DNA from: Odontesthes bonariensis
Taxonomy: Eukaryota; Chordata; Actinopteri; Atheriniformes; Atherinopsidae
Length of the DNA: 64,000 nt
Direction of reading: 5' to 3'
Assembly (NCBI RefSeq): GCF_027942865.1
Contig: NC_134524.1
Location: 20,203,536-20,267,535 of the forward strand
Below the pieces are notes generated by a model. It worked only from the letters and a program-made list of their open reading frames with translations, was not told the origin of the DNA and made no database searches. Made by a program: the position numbers and the translations under genes. Below are positions 1 to 10,905 of the stretch, piece by piece (the stretch's first letter is position 1; every line of letters starts with the position of its first letter).

Positions 1-787
1 CTTTTTTAAGCATTTAAAATCTGAAACACTGAAATTATGTGTAAAGCTTTAAATAGAACCACTTTCTTTCTACTTCACCTTTACGTTCTGTTCTTTTGTG
101 TTACAGCTGAACATGATCGCCATAAACAGAAAAACAGGTGAACTGATTGTTTGGCAAACACGCACCATGTCTCGGGCAAACTTGTTTTCCCTCATTTGTA
201 AACGCTCGACAAGCATCAGCGATCTCTGTCCGGTTTTCCTTTTGCTTTATTAATCTTTTGATCAGCCCAAAATATGGCCTTTCCATGAGCAGATGGAAAC
301 ATGTCAGACGTTAAAATGCCTGTGTGTTTTATACAGGCTACGGCCGAGTTTGGGATGGAAAAGCTGTCAACATTCTGCCATGCTTTTATGAGATTGCTAA
401 GAATTAAAAAAAAAATATATATATATATATTCATGTATTTCTGTTTCACAAGGCACTGAAAAATAATAATATTCACACGTGATTCAGACTAAATATGAAG
501 AAGAAGCGATGATTTCTACGCTCATCCAAAGATTTTTAAATGAAGCTTAATGTTGCTTCTGCTTTTGGGACTGTTTTTAGATCATTTATAGCACACTGAA
601 GCAGAATTTTCTTTCTTCTTTAAAAACTTTTTTTTACCTCTGTTAGTCCAGTGTTGGCTTCCTGCCCCAGTGTGCTAACAAGTTAGTTAACCGTGTGATA
701 GTTCCTGTGTAACGTTTCTTGCATTGATGCTAATAGTAAGGAGAAATAACACTATGATCGACAGTTAAAAAGATTAAAAAACAAGTG

Positions 788-793
788 AATAAA
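788..793 (+). terminator. Polyadenylation signal of a conserved 3'-end block, copy A
   Basis: An AATAAA lies here, followed by a T/G-rich stretch (TTCTTGTGTGGCTGATTTC) typical of a cleavage-site downstream element. The surrounding 200 bases recur at 27,228-27,436 and, more diverged, at 15,290-15,500. I infer that 1-850 is the 3' UTR of a gene whose body lies left of the window. No coding exon is visible in 1-900. Confidence 0.45.
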
Positions 794-1215
794 ATCAAAT
801 GTTCTTGTGTGGCTGATTTCTCTGTGTGACACAATGAACAAATGTACCGTAACTTCGTTTTCAGCATAAATATTAATACTAAAAACTATAAAAAAAAATT
901 GAAATTTGAAATTTGATTGTGAAATAATCAGGTTAAAAAAACCAAAACCATATCAGATTTGCTTGGACAGTTATTGCTGCCATCGGCCCCACCCTGTCAG
1001 TATTCTTCCTGTTACTTTCTGTTTTGTGTGGGCTGGCAGAACTGCTGACAGCCATAAAAAGAAAATAGATCCTCTGGTTGTTTGGTAAACCTGGGGAAAA
1101 AAACAATTGACAAGCCTCAGCCATTTCTGTGTTTTCTTTTAATTTCTTAATGTAGCAGCATAGAAGTGCCCCTTCTATGTTATTACTGCTGATTGCCATG
1201 AGTGCTGCTGAGCGG

Positions 1216-1242
1216 CCAATCACAGAGGTGGCGACTATAAAA
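1216..1242 (+). promoter_or_regulatory. CCAAT plus TATA promoter-like pair, copy A
   Basis: A CCAAT box at 1,216-1,220 is followed 15 bases later by TATAAAA at 1,236-1,242. The same pair is kept in copy B (27,808-27,834). The expected start site, about 25-30 bases downstream, falls just before a solo LTR inserted at 1,279, so the LTR sits in what would be the first transcribed bases. No long reading frame follows. The driven transcript, if any, is unknown. The pair lies outside the LTR, so it is not the LTR's own promoter. Confidence 0.4.
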
Positions 1243-1278
1243 GCGCCGGCCCTCCGACAGGTTCCTCCTCTGCGTTAC

Positions 1279-1510
1279 TGTCAGGTTCAAATACCTACAA
1301 ATTCATAAAGAAGAGAGAGAGAGACGTTTAGGATTTTTACTCATGAGGACAGCGATGAGGAGACAACTTCTTACACACCCTCTAAAACCGCTCTGAAGCT
1401 TCTCCTCACGCCTCCTCCATTTTATTCTGAAAATGGGTGTGTACAAACAGCTCTCAAAAGAAGGGAAGGGGGATCCAGTTTCAGGCCGGACCAGACCACA
1501 TTCCTAACAG
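1279..1510 (-). mobile_element. Truncated solo LTR, copy A
   Basis: This is the same LTR as the complete copy at 27,871-28,222. It starts with TGTCAGGTTC directly after GTTAC, the 5-base target sequence that flanks the complete copy on both sides. In copy A the sequence breaks off after CCTAACAGT and joins bases that in copy B lie about 130 bases beyond the LTR. The junction has a CAGT match on both sides, which suggests a microhomology deletion of roughly 250 bases. Confidence 0.85.
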
Positions 1511-3094
1511 TTTTTGATTTCTTTATTTCTGCATTTCCTAATTCTTTCTTTTGCAGGTGCTGGTGGCATCCCCCTTTCTGTTTTTTTTTTTTTTGCTTCG
1601 TTTGGGAAGCAGGTCTACTTTAGCGTGCGTTCGATTTTACTTTTGTCCAAGTGTGATTCCTTTAAGCCAAACTTTTATACACTAATAAAAGTTGTATTTT
1701 TTTAACATTGTCTCATGCTGCCTGAGTGACTTACCTGTGTGCCTTTAATATGGCAAAAGCCCATCACCTCCAACTAAACCTCTAAAACTGAACTGCTTGT
1801 CTTCCCAGCCAAACCAACCATACACCACAGCATTTGCATCCAAACTGAATCCCAACTCCATCAAAGGTAGATAGAAACTTGGGTGTCATGATTGATGACA
1901 CCCAATATCATGTATACACAGCTCCCAATTGGCTGTCTACTCTGTATAATCTCGTCTTCTCTTCCACGAGCACTTAAATAAACTCAGGAAAACTGAGCTG
2001 TTGCGTCAAAGAGTCTTAATTTTTACTGAAAGCGAAGCACACATTAAAGCAATTTGCTGAGCCTCACAGTTTTTCTATGTGTGATAGGAGACTGCTTTGG
2101 TTGGCGTGTTGATGACGTCACGATTTCGTGCCGGCTATGTATAGTGGCGCAAGTCGATGCGCCAGTACATTTGATCTATGAGTCCCAAAGCAGTTTATTG
2201 ACCCTCTGAGCTATGACTCCTCTTGTTTGTGCTACTTTTTTGGCACTTTTTACCCGAGACTGATGACTACAGACACTATCTTTTAGATTTCCAACATGTT
2301 TCCTGTGAAGCAGCTTTGCTCATCAACAGTCTTTGGTTTGTTTAGCTGCTTGGTGTTGGGTTGGGACTGTTCTGTCTCATGCTCTGTATCCTAATAAAGT
2401 CTCTGACTTGTTGTTTTCAAAATATGAAGAGTGATAAAAATTGAGTGGAACCTGGAAAAAGGCTTGAAGTCAGTCCTGCTGCCTTCACAAACTGCTCTCT
2501 ATCAGAAAGAGCTGTTCTTCCTGACAGTAATCTTGTCTTTCTTGAAGTTTTTGTATCTTTTATTTTCAGTTTTGGCCTTCAAAATATTATCTGGTAAAGA
2601 CTTGAACTTAGTCCCAGAGACTTCCCAAACTGATCTCCAACAGTTTGTGCTATGTGACCACAGAGCTGAGCTGCTTCGTAAGCACATTTCAGCCTTCAGA
2701 AAATCCCTTTCAGACTTTTTGCCTTCTGCTAACAGCCTGAGCTGTTGAATAAAGAGTTTCACTCTTTACTTTGAGAGTGAAGCATGAAAATGTTTCAGTC
2801 ACGAGCTGTGACAGCTGACAGCTCCACCAGCCTGAGCAAATTTACTCTTTAATTAAATCCTGTGTCTGTGTCTGCCGTTCAACTTCAGTTTAATTCCACT
2901 TATTTGTTGCAAACATCAGAGAACAAAACAGAAACAACAGTGAGTTCAATACGAGTACAACATTTGTATAGTTAATATGAGCACAAGCAGGTCTGCAGAG
3001 CAAATGTACAAAAACTAACGGGAACTGGTTCATATGAAACCTCAGCAGCTCCTCGTGAGATGGACCAAACTCATCAAACGTAAATCCGTCATAT

Positions 3095-3176
3095 GCTCAG
3101 ATCCGGAAGGACAGCTCGCCTTCTGCGAAGACATTTTCTAATATGACAGTTCAGTTAATGAGCAACATCTAAGCAG
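3095..3176 (+). repeat. Internal duplicate of 3,687-3,769 (copy A only)
   Basis: The stretch from GCTCAGATCC through AACATCTAAGCAG occurs here and again at 3,687-3,769 with moderate divergence. Copy B has only the second version (about 30,343-30,427). No gene is recognised in either. The stretch 2,960-3,490 that contains this first version has no counterpart in copy B. Confidence 0.6.
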
Positions 3177-4065
3177 TGTTTATTTACGTTCAGTCACTCG
3201 TAAATAAAAAAAAAAACAAAAGTCTACGCTGTTATCAGGTCAAATATCTTTATATTACGTCTGTTAATAGCATTTTATTTTGAAAGGTACCACCGGAAGT
3301 GTCAGTCATTTGTAATATCTCTAGCTTTACTTTTTCTGTAGATACCATTTGTGGCCACTAGGGGGCAGAAACGCCCTGCTCACAGTATAAAGACTGAATC
3401 TGTGGACTGCAGCTGGTTGCCTTTATCATATTAACTAAATGACTTTGTAACAGATTTCACTCCATTTCAGACACAACGGGAGTGAAATCCTATATTTATG
3501 TATATAATATATTTATGTATATAATGACGTACTTTTCTTGAGAAATTTACAATTTTTTGTATGTAACATATTCCCATTTCACATATTTGATGTTTTGTTT
3601 TGACTTGGAGTCTTCATTTAGAAGACATGAATCTTGAATCTGGTTTTCCTTTTCCTGCCTCAGCTCATGTCCCACACTCCAGATCCGCTCAGATCCACAA
3701 GGACAGCTCGCCTTCTCCGGAGACATTTCTTTAACCTGACAGTTCAGTTGATGGACAACATCTAAGCAGTTACTGTTGGGTCTCTGAGAGAAACGTGATG
3801 TTGAGGCGCACTCAGCCGCCCACAACCATCTCTTGTCATTTTTCTTTTTGTCATCCAGGACCTTTCATCTTCATCCAGGGACTTGCACCACACAGGACTT
3901 AATCCGGAACCTGCAACATACTGATGGGAACCTACCTGCCATACCCACCACACCACAGGTCCTTTCACATTTCAACAGCTTTTCGGGATCCTTTCCTATC
4001 TGACCTCTGACTGTTGGACTTAAAACACATTCAAATTCTTCATTTAACAATAATTCTGCTGTCTC

Positions 4066-4133
4066 TGACAGTTGAACCCACAACCTCTATCCCTGCAGAC
4101 AGTTTCCAACCTGCTGAGCCATCTCATCCTGCT
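4066..4133 (-). repeat. tRNA-like SINE head, copy A
   Basis: Read on the minus strand this contains TGGCTCAGCAGGTTGG, close to an A-box, and about 35 bases later GTGGGTTCAAC, close to a B-box. Spacing fits a tRNA-derived RNA polymerase III promoter. No full cloverleaf can be drawn, so it is a tRNA-derived repeat rather than a working tRNA. Copy B has it at about 31,036-31,103. Confidence 0.4.
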
Positions 4134-4317
4134 TTAACCTATCCTTCCATAGCACATTTCATTCTTCTCTTTGGGCTTTACACTCAGATGTCTTTTATTA
4201 AATCCCCACTTTGAAAACAACTTGTGACCATTCAAAGACTCTCAGCTATCTCACCACAGTGATAAACAAACATTTCTCTTTCAACTGTGTGCTACTGAGC
4301 TTTAAATACTTTTTTAC

Positions 4318-4385
4318 TGCCTGGGGATCGATCCCCAACTTCTACACAGCTGACAAGCGCTCCAACGCCCGGAGCTAAAAGGCCA
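4318..4385 (-). repeat. Second tRNA-like head, copy A
   Basis: On the minus strand a TAGCTC...GAGCGC D-arm-like pairing (GCTC with GAGC) is followed by GGGGATCGATCCCC, a B-box-like T-arm. The copy B version (about 31,288-31,356) keeps the GCTC/GAGC pairing but has lost part of the T-arm stem, as expected of a decaying tRNA-derived element. It lies about 190 bases from the first tRNA-like head. Confidence 0.4.
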
Positions 4386-5668
4386 CAGTGAATAATCCTG
4401 GGAATTCATTTGGATGCTTCATTTCTTTAACACTTCCGTTCACAAACCTCCTCCTCTGATTCAATACAAACTCCAAACCTTTTCTCTCACTCGTCGTGGT
4501 GGCAGCAGCTTCTCCCATTACAGTCACCAACACCTGAATGCCAGCCCGGAGGCTTTAAAACATCACTTTACAAAGCAGCCAGAGCCGCGACTTTCACTCC
4601 TGATCGCTGCTACAAAGACGATTTCATTGTTTCCAGCAGCTGGCTGGATTCTGGCTCTTCTGTGGGTTACAAACATCTTCACTCTGTGTGTGTGTGTGTA
4701 AATGTGTGTTAACAAAGCACACTGAGACCATAATCAAGCAAAATTTAATTTCTACTCCATGAAGGAAAATAACAGCATGGGCTGGAGCTCTCACATGTCA
4801 GAACTTACTGATACACACAGAAACAGGGTGTTTCACAAACCCTGCATGAGACACACGTCCCTTTTTCAGTCGCTGACCTCACACAGAAACACAAGCTAAA
4901 CATGTATTTACAGACAGAAATACAACACCCAGCACCTGCTAAAGGACAATGAATCATTTCCCATCACTTCTCTCCTTTTCACTTTATATGTTAATATTAA
5001 TCACTCAGAACAACAAATACAAATTTACTTCACTCATAACTAAATATAACATCCCTCAGAAACATCAAATGTGTTCATTCACATTCACACAAAATAAAAG
5101 AAATAACAGGAAACTAATTAACCGTCACTTTCAGAAGGAGCTTCAGAGATAGAAGGAGCGAGCCAGAGATTTCAATCTAAAGCGAGCCGTAGCATTTGAT
5201 GACCGACAGACTTTTCTATCGTTCGCACAATAACGCCTCTGAGACGAGGTAGAAGTGCTGATATGGATAACCCAATATAAGTGAAACAATCAACGCTTTC
5301 CATTTACCAAACAGAATCAAACCATCCTGGAAGGAAAGCATCCACACCTGACTTTTCAACAGAGGCCTTCCAAAGCTCTGCGAACACCAACATCTGATGC
5401 TCATTGTTCAGCATGAAAGTACAGCAACAAACAGCTCCACACTCAGCCACCAACACTCTCACAGAGCAAACACGATGCTGTTTTCACAGGGAAAAAAGCT
5501 GATGTGACCATCTTCTCTGTGGTCAACAAAGTGACATTTGTTCAAGTCTGTTCAAGCAGAGGATGTCTGACAAGTTGATGCTGAGGGTCTCCTTGGTCAA
5601 ATCCCCTTAAAAGTAAAAAAACAAAAACAAAAAAGCACCTCATCTCAGGCCCATCTTTTGCCGTATTT

Positions 5669-6024
5669 TCAGTGCTGGAACATGAACACCAGCTGTTTCT
5701 GAATCAGGAATCTGAGCCGCATTCGGAGAAAGTGCCTCTGGTCAGCGACACCTTTCTCTGGAGAAAACAATAAAACTATTACAATGCAATACGATAACTT
5801 ATGCAACAACAAAACAAAAATGACCAAATGCAGCGTCATACCTGCCTGTTCTCAGTCTTCCTTCAAGTTGTCCTTCAGCTCCTGGGGATCCCGGCCTCCT
5901 CCTCTCAGCCTGCTGCTTCTTTACAGCCGCCTCGGCTTTCTTACTTCAGTTCATCTGGACCCAAACACAGCGGCGGTGTCTTCTGAGCCAGGATGTAGAA
6001 GAGAAGGGGCGCGTTGTCCAAAGC
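5669..6024 (-). other. Possible terminal exons of an unrecognised minus-strand gene, copy A
   Basis: Two minus-strand open stretches end in stop codons after good acceptors. The first, 6,024-5,941, follows TGTCTGTTTTCAG and reads 27 residues including LLFYILAQKTPPL before TAA. The second, 5,757-5,669, follows TTGTTTTCTCCAG and reads 28-29 residues including FLIQKQLVFMFQH before TGA. Both are also kept in copy B (first at 32,998-32,915). They look protein-like but no upstream exon was found, and I do not recognise the family. They could be alternative ends of one gene or chance. Confidence 0.25.
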
Positions 6025-6074
6025 CTGAAAACAGACACAGTGAAGAGAGAAACGCTGCACGTTCACTCAGAACA

Positions 6075-6318
6075 CAACGGAAGTTCGCCAGGCCACTAGG
6101 GGGTCTCGACCTTTGGGAAAGAGGTACGACTATGGAGTACCGAAGGAGAAGAAAGTCAAAAGGTATGTTGTCCTTCATGTCTTTTTTTAAACACTTGACA
6201 TAAAGACATAAAGGACAACGTACCTTTTGACTCTCTTTTCCTTCGGTACTACGGTCGATCACCCATAGTCGATCCCACATTGGTTGAGACCACCTAGTGG
6301 CCTGGCGAACTTCCGTTG
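6075..6318. mobile_element. Foldback MITE, copy A
   Basis: The left half from CAACGGAAGTTCGCCAGGCC is the inverted repeat of the right half, which ends GGCCTGGCGAACTTCCGTTG. The arms are about 110 bases each with a short centre, so nearly the whole element folds into a hairpin. It is also in copy B at 33,049-33,291, so it predates the duplication. Several long reading frames on both strands here arise only from the hairpin. Confidence 0.8.
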
Positions 6319-8109
6319 CGTTTTCTCTCTTGCGTGTGTTTTGAAGTTTGCGTCGCGTGTGCACCACATTTTTCTCTTGCAGCGTTTTACTGTTGGATTT
6401 GTTTTGCCGTTTGCAATGCGTTTGCACGTGTCGGCCACCGTAGTTGTGGTGGAGGAGAGAAACATCTAAAACATGCAGGGCAGTGGGTCCTGAGGACCAC
6501 AATTGAGAAAGCTTCGCTTTTCAAATTTAACAGCGCTCCTGCTTACTTGAAATCAATTTCTGGTAGAAATCAACTTTTGGCACGACGCCGGTCATTTTTG
6601 CCAAATTGTCTGAATGCTGAATGTCGTTGGTGCTCAGATCCCCAAATTGCTGCTCCTTGATTGGATGGTTGGTTGACGCGTGGGTGGGCACCGGGTTGAT
6701 TGGCAAGTCAGTGAGCAAAGTGCTGATTGGCTATTCACTCAGGCGTCAAAACAGTGTCAAAATTCATACTTGTAGCTTGTGTAGTGGCTATTCGTCCTCT
6801 TGTGTCAATAATCAAAACTAAAAAAATGTCAAAATCCTAATAAACTAAATTAAATCAAACGGCCACTGAGGCACATAGAGAGTGAATTTACGCAGGTAAA
6901 TTGAGTCCATTGTCCAGGCAAAAAAATTAGGTTTCTTTAGGTTTATTTCTCCAAACACAAGCAAACAAACAAAGAACAATGGCCTTTGTCGCCTCTCTTA
7001 CCCTGGTAAAAAAAACTATTAGCCCTCCCAGGTGCCCTGCTCACCTGTGACTGCCTGCTCATCTAAATAAACTCTCCCAGTGCACCCCAGCTTTCAAAAT
7101 AACAGCATCATTAAATACCCAAATTAATTCAAACAATACTAACTATCATAAACAACCAAAAAAGGTGTATTCCCCAAACTAAACCCACAAAAGATGACTA
7201 AATAATAAATGAGCCAAATATACAAAATAAGAAATAGATCCTACAACTTGAGTTTTGTAAACATGTAACTTCAGGGTCACCCTTGAAGGTGGGAAATTTG
7301 CGTGTACGTCGGATTTAGTTTTACACATGCACAAAATATTCCCACAGATACAAATATGTTTTACACATACACAAACTGTTTTTAGAACTCCAAAACTTTG
7401 TTACACATGTGAACATCATTGTACAAGTGCAAAATGTTTGATCCCATACACAAGTTAATTTGATTTTTTTTTATATATAAATTTTTTTTATTTTATTTTA
7501 ATTAATTCATTTTTCTTTAGTTCATTTGATTTAAACGTTTTGAAGCGCGAGGATATCGGCACACATCAGGGAGAAAAAAACACATCAAAACAACGAAGAA
7601 AGACATTTACATTTACATTGTTGTTTTTTTTAATGACACGAGTTCGTGTTCGGCGCATAATTGAAGGTAACTGCGCGTGAATTTATACCATATACCATTG
7701 TTCGTTGCACTTTCGTCAGTTTATTCGCTGAATCACTAAAACAACACGCGCATCCCCTCATCTGTCAGCGGCAGCGTCACGCGAACACGCCTGGACCACT
7801 CCGCCCGGTTCAGCTGGCGGAGGACGACCGGTCCGCCCGCATTGAGGTGAGGGCCGTCAGGAACTGGCAGCTCCGTCACTTTCTCTCAACCAGCGGAAAT
7901 GGCCTTATTCTATCTTCAGAATAAGAGTGCTAAACTCTCAACATGTAAACAAACAAGCACATAGCGTGTTTACGCCACACACAAAAAAAAAAAATGATCC
8001 CCCGACATTCGGAAATGTGAACGTTACTCCCCTGTCCTGTTAACCGTAAGAAAGACAACAGGTAGGCGGAATTATGTTGTTGTTTAGCATTCGCAATATT
8101 ACGCGATAC
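6319..8109. other. Shared duplicated DNA without a confirmed gene
   Basis: This stretch is shared with copy B (33,292 to about 35,067). One plus-strand piece at 7,768-7,846 has an acceptor-like CATCTGTCAG, 26 open codons and a donor-like GAG|GTGAGG in copy A; in copy B the donor reads GAGAAGAGG and is lost. I do not recognise the encoded piece. The rest is AT-rich and shows nothing I can name. Confidence 0.4.
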
Positions 8110-8978
8110 CAGAGAATGTCTAATGGAAGAGAACTGCCACTCTCGGTAACTTCCGGTTTCTGAACTGGTGTCTCTGTCCATGTGAGGGCGCTCGCGGGCG
8201 AGTCCAGAATGAATGGGGGTCTATGGGGGTTGCACCCTAAAAATCCACTTTTCTCAGGATATAATTTTTTGTCAAGTAATTTGAAAGTTGCATTCAAAAG
8301 GGGGGACTAAAAAAATACACTCGGCTGAATATTGCATTTTTGAAGTTCAATTATCTGTTCTAAAAAGCCGTTCAAAAATGGTGATGACGTCACAGATTGC
8401 GTACGTTCTGCTTTACAGCAAGTTCTGAGTCACTGGCAATTCAGCACGGTCGGGCACATGGCAGTAGCTTTTAGAGGTAAGACTATCGGCTAATCAGAGA
8501 AATAAGTTACTATACACAAATATTAACTTAAATATTAATAGCGGGAAGGTCCTCCTTAAGATTCTGTTTCATATTCCATTCTGGACATCCACTGCTTTGG
8601 CTTCAGCTGCCATCAAGCGGGGTCTCTGGTCGTAATCAGTCGCATGTCCGTCACTGACCAATCAGCATTCATTATCAGAATGCTAGCGTGTCATGGCCAC
8701 CAACGACCCAAACTGAAAGAAATTGAAAGGACATAAATACTCATTAATTCGACTTTCGACCTATAATCTATATTGAACTTGCCGAATCTAGAATAAAATA
8801 TGCGATGTTTCAACGACAAGCAGGTGAAATAAATATATTTAGCCGTTTAGCCCCATAGACCCCCATTCATTCTGGACTCGCCCGCGATCACCCCCAGTGG
8901 AATTCTGGTGGGACTGCAACCAAGTTCGATACAATGGGGCTTACGGAGAGTGGCAAGGCTCTCCGTAGACGGGCTCTG
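8110..8978. mobile_element. hAT-like non-autonomous element 1
   Basis: The element begins CAGAG and ends CTCTG, with imperfect inverted ends of more than 100 bases, including an exact 36-base inverted match (8,199-8,234 against about 8,850-8,886). The flanks carry GCGATAC on both sides (8,103-8,109 and 8,979-8,985), consistent with an 8-base hAT duplication with one mismatch. Copy B has a near-empty site around 35,063. No transposase frame is present. Confidence 0.8.
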
Positions 8979-9461
8979 GCGATACAGCAAAGGAGAGCGT
9001 GATGCTGAAAGTGGTCTTATTTTGAAATTCTCGGTGCAGGAAGTTGGGGGATTAGCTCGGTAAACTTGACGCAGGTGCGTCAGCTGGGAGGTGATTATAA
9101 GTTGTGTCGATGCTCTGTTGTGTTCTAATGCGAGAAAAACTTTGACCGCCCGCCGGATAGAGCTCCTCTGTGGGGAAATATACTGCTGTCTGAGTGAGAA
9201 ACAAAAAGCTGCCATCAAACCGACTGCGAGCTGCACGCCATGGAGAAACAACCGCCGTAAGTGTCGGAAACGCTGAATTCACAAATAAACATGAAGCGTT
9301 CATTTAGGCGTTCAGAGAAAGGAGTTTTTAGTGTGTCAGACGCACTTTTAGAGGCTATTATAAGTGTTGTTTTTAATTTTTATATATTCGTTTCTTAGGA
9401 AAATGGCGTGGAAGGAGACGAGTACGGGAGAAATTCGGCACTTGCAGAAACTACAACTGGG

Positions 9462-10791
9462 ATTTCGGCCTTCAGGCTCCTTCTCGACTGGCCCCGCTGG
9501 CACCAAACCTGTTATTTCACCCTTCACTAATAGATGGAGCGTTCCCTTCCTGGCAGGCGCGGGGTATCAGAACAATCATGGACCTGTATAATGATGACAT
9601 ATTCTCATCTTTCCAGGAGCTTTCAGAGAAGTTTACTCTTTCTAAAAATAACTTTTTCAGATATCTACAGATCCGTAGTTTTGTTAGAAATGTTTACCCC
9701 AGCTTTCCTAATTTACCAGAACCTACTGGCCTAGACCCATTCTTGACCCCGCTGCCTGCTACGAGGGGCATGATCTCGGTGCTGTATAATCTCATTCACT
9801 CTTTAAACCCAGCCCCACTCCGTACTATTAGGACGCTATGGGAGAATGATTTACAATGTGAACTTGCGGATGATGTTTGGGATGAGTGTCTGCGGCGAGT
9901 CCATTCTTCCTCCATATCTGCTAGGCATGGGTTGCTACAGTGTAAGGTTCTTCATCGCTATCATTTTACTAAAGTCCGATTGTCTAAAATATATGGTGAT
10001 GTTGATCCTATTTGTGATAGATGTCGCCAGCTCCCAGCCACCTATTTTCATATGCTTTGGGCGTGCCCTTCACTGAATACCTTTTGGTTGGAGATTTTTA
10101 ATACTATCTCACAGATCACCTCAGTCTCTTTTACACCGTCTGCAGTCACTGCCCTATTTGGGGTCACCCTCATACCTGCTGTACCAAATTATAAGAAGAG
10201 CCTGGTAGCTTTTGTAACCCTCTTAGCTAGACGTCTTATTTTTATGAAATGGAAATCCAGGACCCCGCCAACTAGCCATGAATGGATAAAGGACATTCTT
10301 TACTTTATTAACATGGAGAAAATTCGTTGTACACTGAGGGGATCATCCGCTGCTTTCAGGAAAACATGGGGGGCATTTTTTGAGTATGCAAATAAGTTGA
10401 CTTTTCCTAATATCCCAAACTGACAAACAACCTCTGTCCACGGTCTGATCTGTTTTAATGACATGCTTTGTACAGATACATGTGATACTTTAATGTGACT
10501 TTGATGACTTTAATGCCATTTGTATAACTGTCTAATTGTTCATTTAATATAGGTGACCTGCTTTGTTGTTGTTTTTTGTTTGTTTGTTTGTTTGTTTTGT
10601 TTGTTGTTGTTTTTGTTTGGTTTATCATTTTGTTTGTTTGTTTATATATTTATATACAAGTGTCTTGTACATTGTCTGTCTCCATTTGAATGTGGTGATG
10701 ATAATATTAATGAAAAACTCGACACTTGTTTTCCTGTAACTGTCATTTATGTGATGAAAATTCAATAAACAAAGTTTTGAAAAAAAAAAAA
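9462..10791 (+). mobile_element. 5'-truncated LINE insertion with poly(A) tail
   Basis: The insertion is bounded by the 16-base target duplication AGAAACTACAACTGGG (9,446-9,461 and 10,792-10,807) and ends in a poly(A) tail. Copy B holds the empty site. The body is the 3' end of an L1/Tx1-type LINE: the ORF2 C-terminus and then a T/G-rich 3' UTR with TGTT runs and an AATAAA at about 10,763. Strong 5' truncation is normal for target-primed reverse transcription. Confidence 0.93.
9463..10423 (+). pseudogene. LINE ORF2 C-terminal fragment
   Basis: The reading frame is open from the 5' truncation point to a TGA at 10,421-10,423, about 319 codons. Only the region beyond the reverse transcriptase is left. 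It has the C-terminal cysteine-histidine motif of L1-like ORF2 proteins, CDRCRQLPATYFHMLWACP. There is no endonuclease and no YxDD site, so it cannot move on its own. The intact frame suggests a fairly recent insertion. Confidence 0.85.
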
Positions 10792-10905
10792 AGAAACTAC
10801 AACTGGGGAAAAGCGACCTGTGAGTGAAACTGAAATTGGGTCTGTGGTACGAAAGGATGTGTAGTTTGGTTTCAGAGCTGGTTTAGGTTTAGGAGCGCTG
10901 ATTGG

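Larger units (their letters stand above)
9240..10819 (+). pseudogene. Broken exons 1-2 of the APOL-type gene, copy A
   Basis: Exon 1 (9,240-9,256) matches gene 1 exon 1 (35,329-35,349) but lacks four bases, so it is 17 nt instead of 21 and the frame into exon 2 shifts. Exon 2 starts at 9,399 after TTTCTTAG and is cut at 9,461 by a LINE; it resumes at 10,808 and ends at the kept donor CCT|GTGAGT at 10,819. No exon 3 exists in copy A because the duplication ends within intron 2. The copy is therefore dead for three separate reasons. Confidence 0.88.

Noticed and set aside
4318..4385. Functional tRNA gene
   Set aside because: D- and T-arm-like parts are present but no full acceptor and anticodon stems; the copy B version is degraded.
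5951..6502. Long minus-strand frame of 183 codons
   Set aside because: It runs through a foldback MITE and is mirrored on the other strand; no splice or family support.
9578..10423. A host gene of 281 residues
   Set aside because: It is the C-terminus of a LINE ORF2, bounded by a target duplication and a poly(A) tail.
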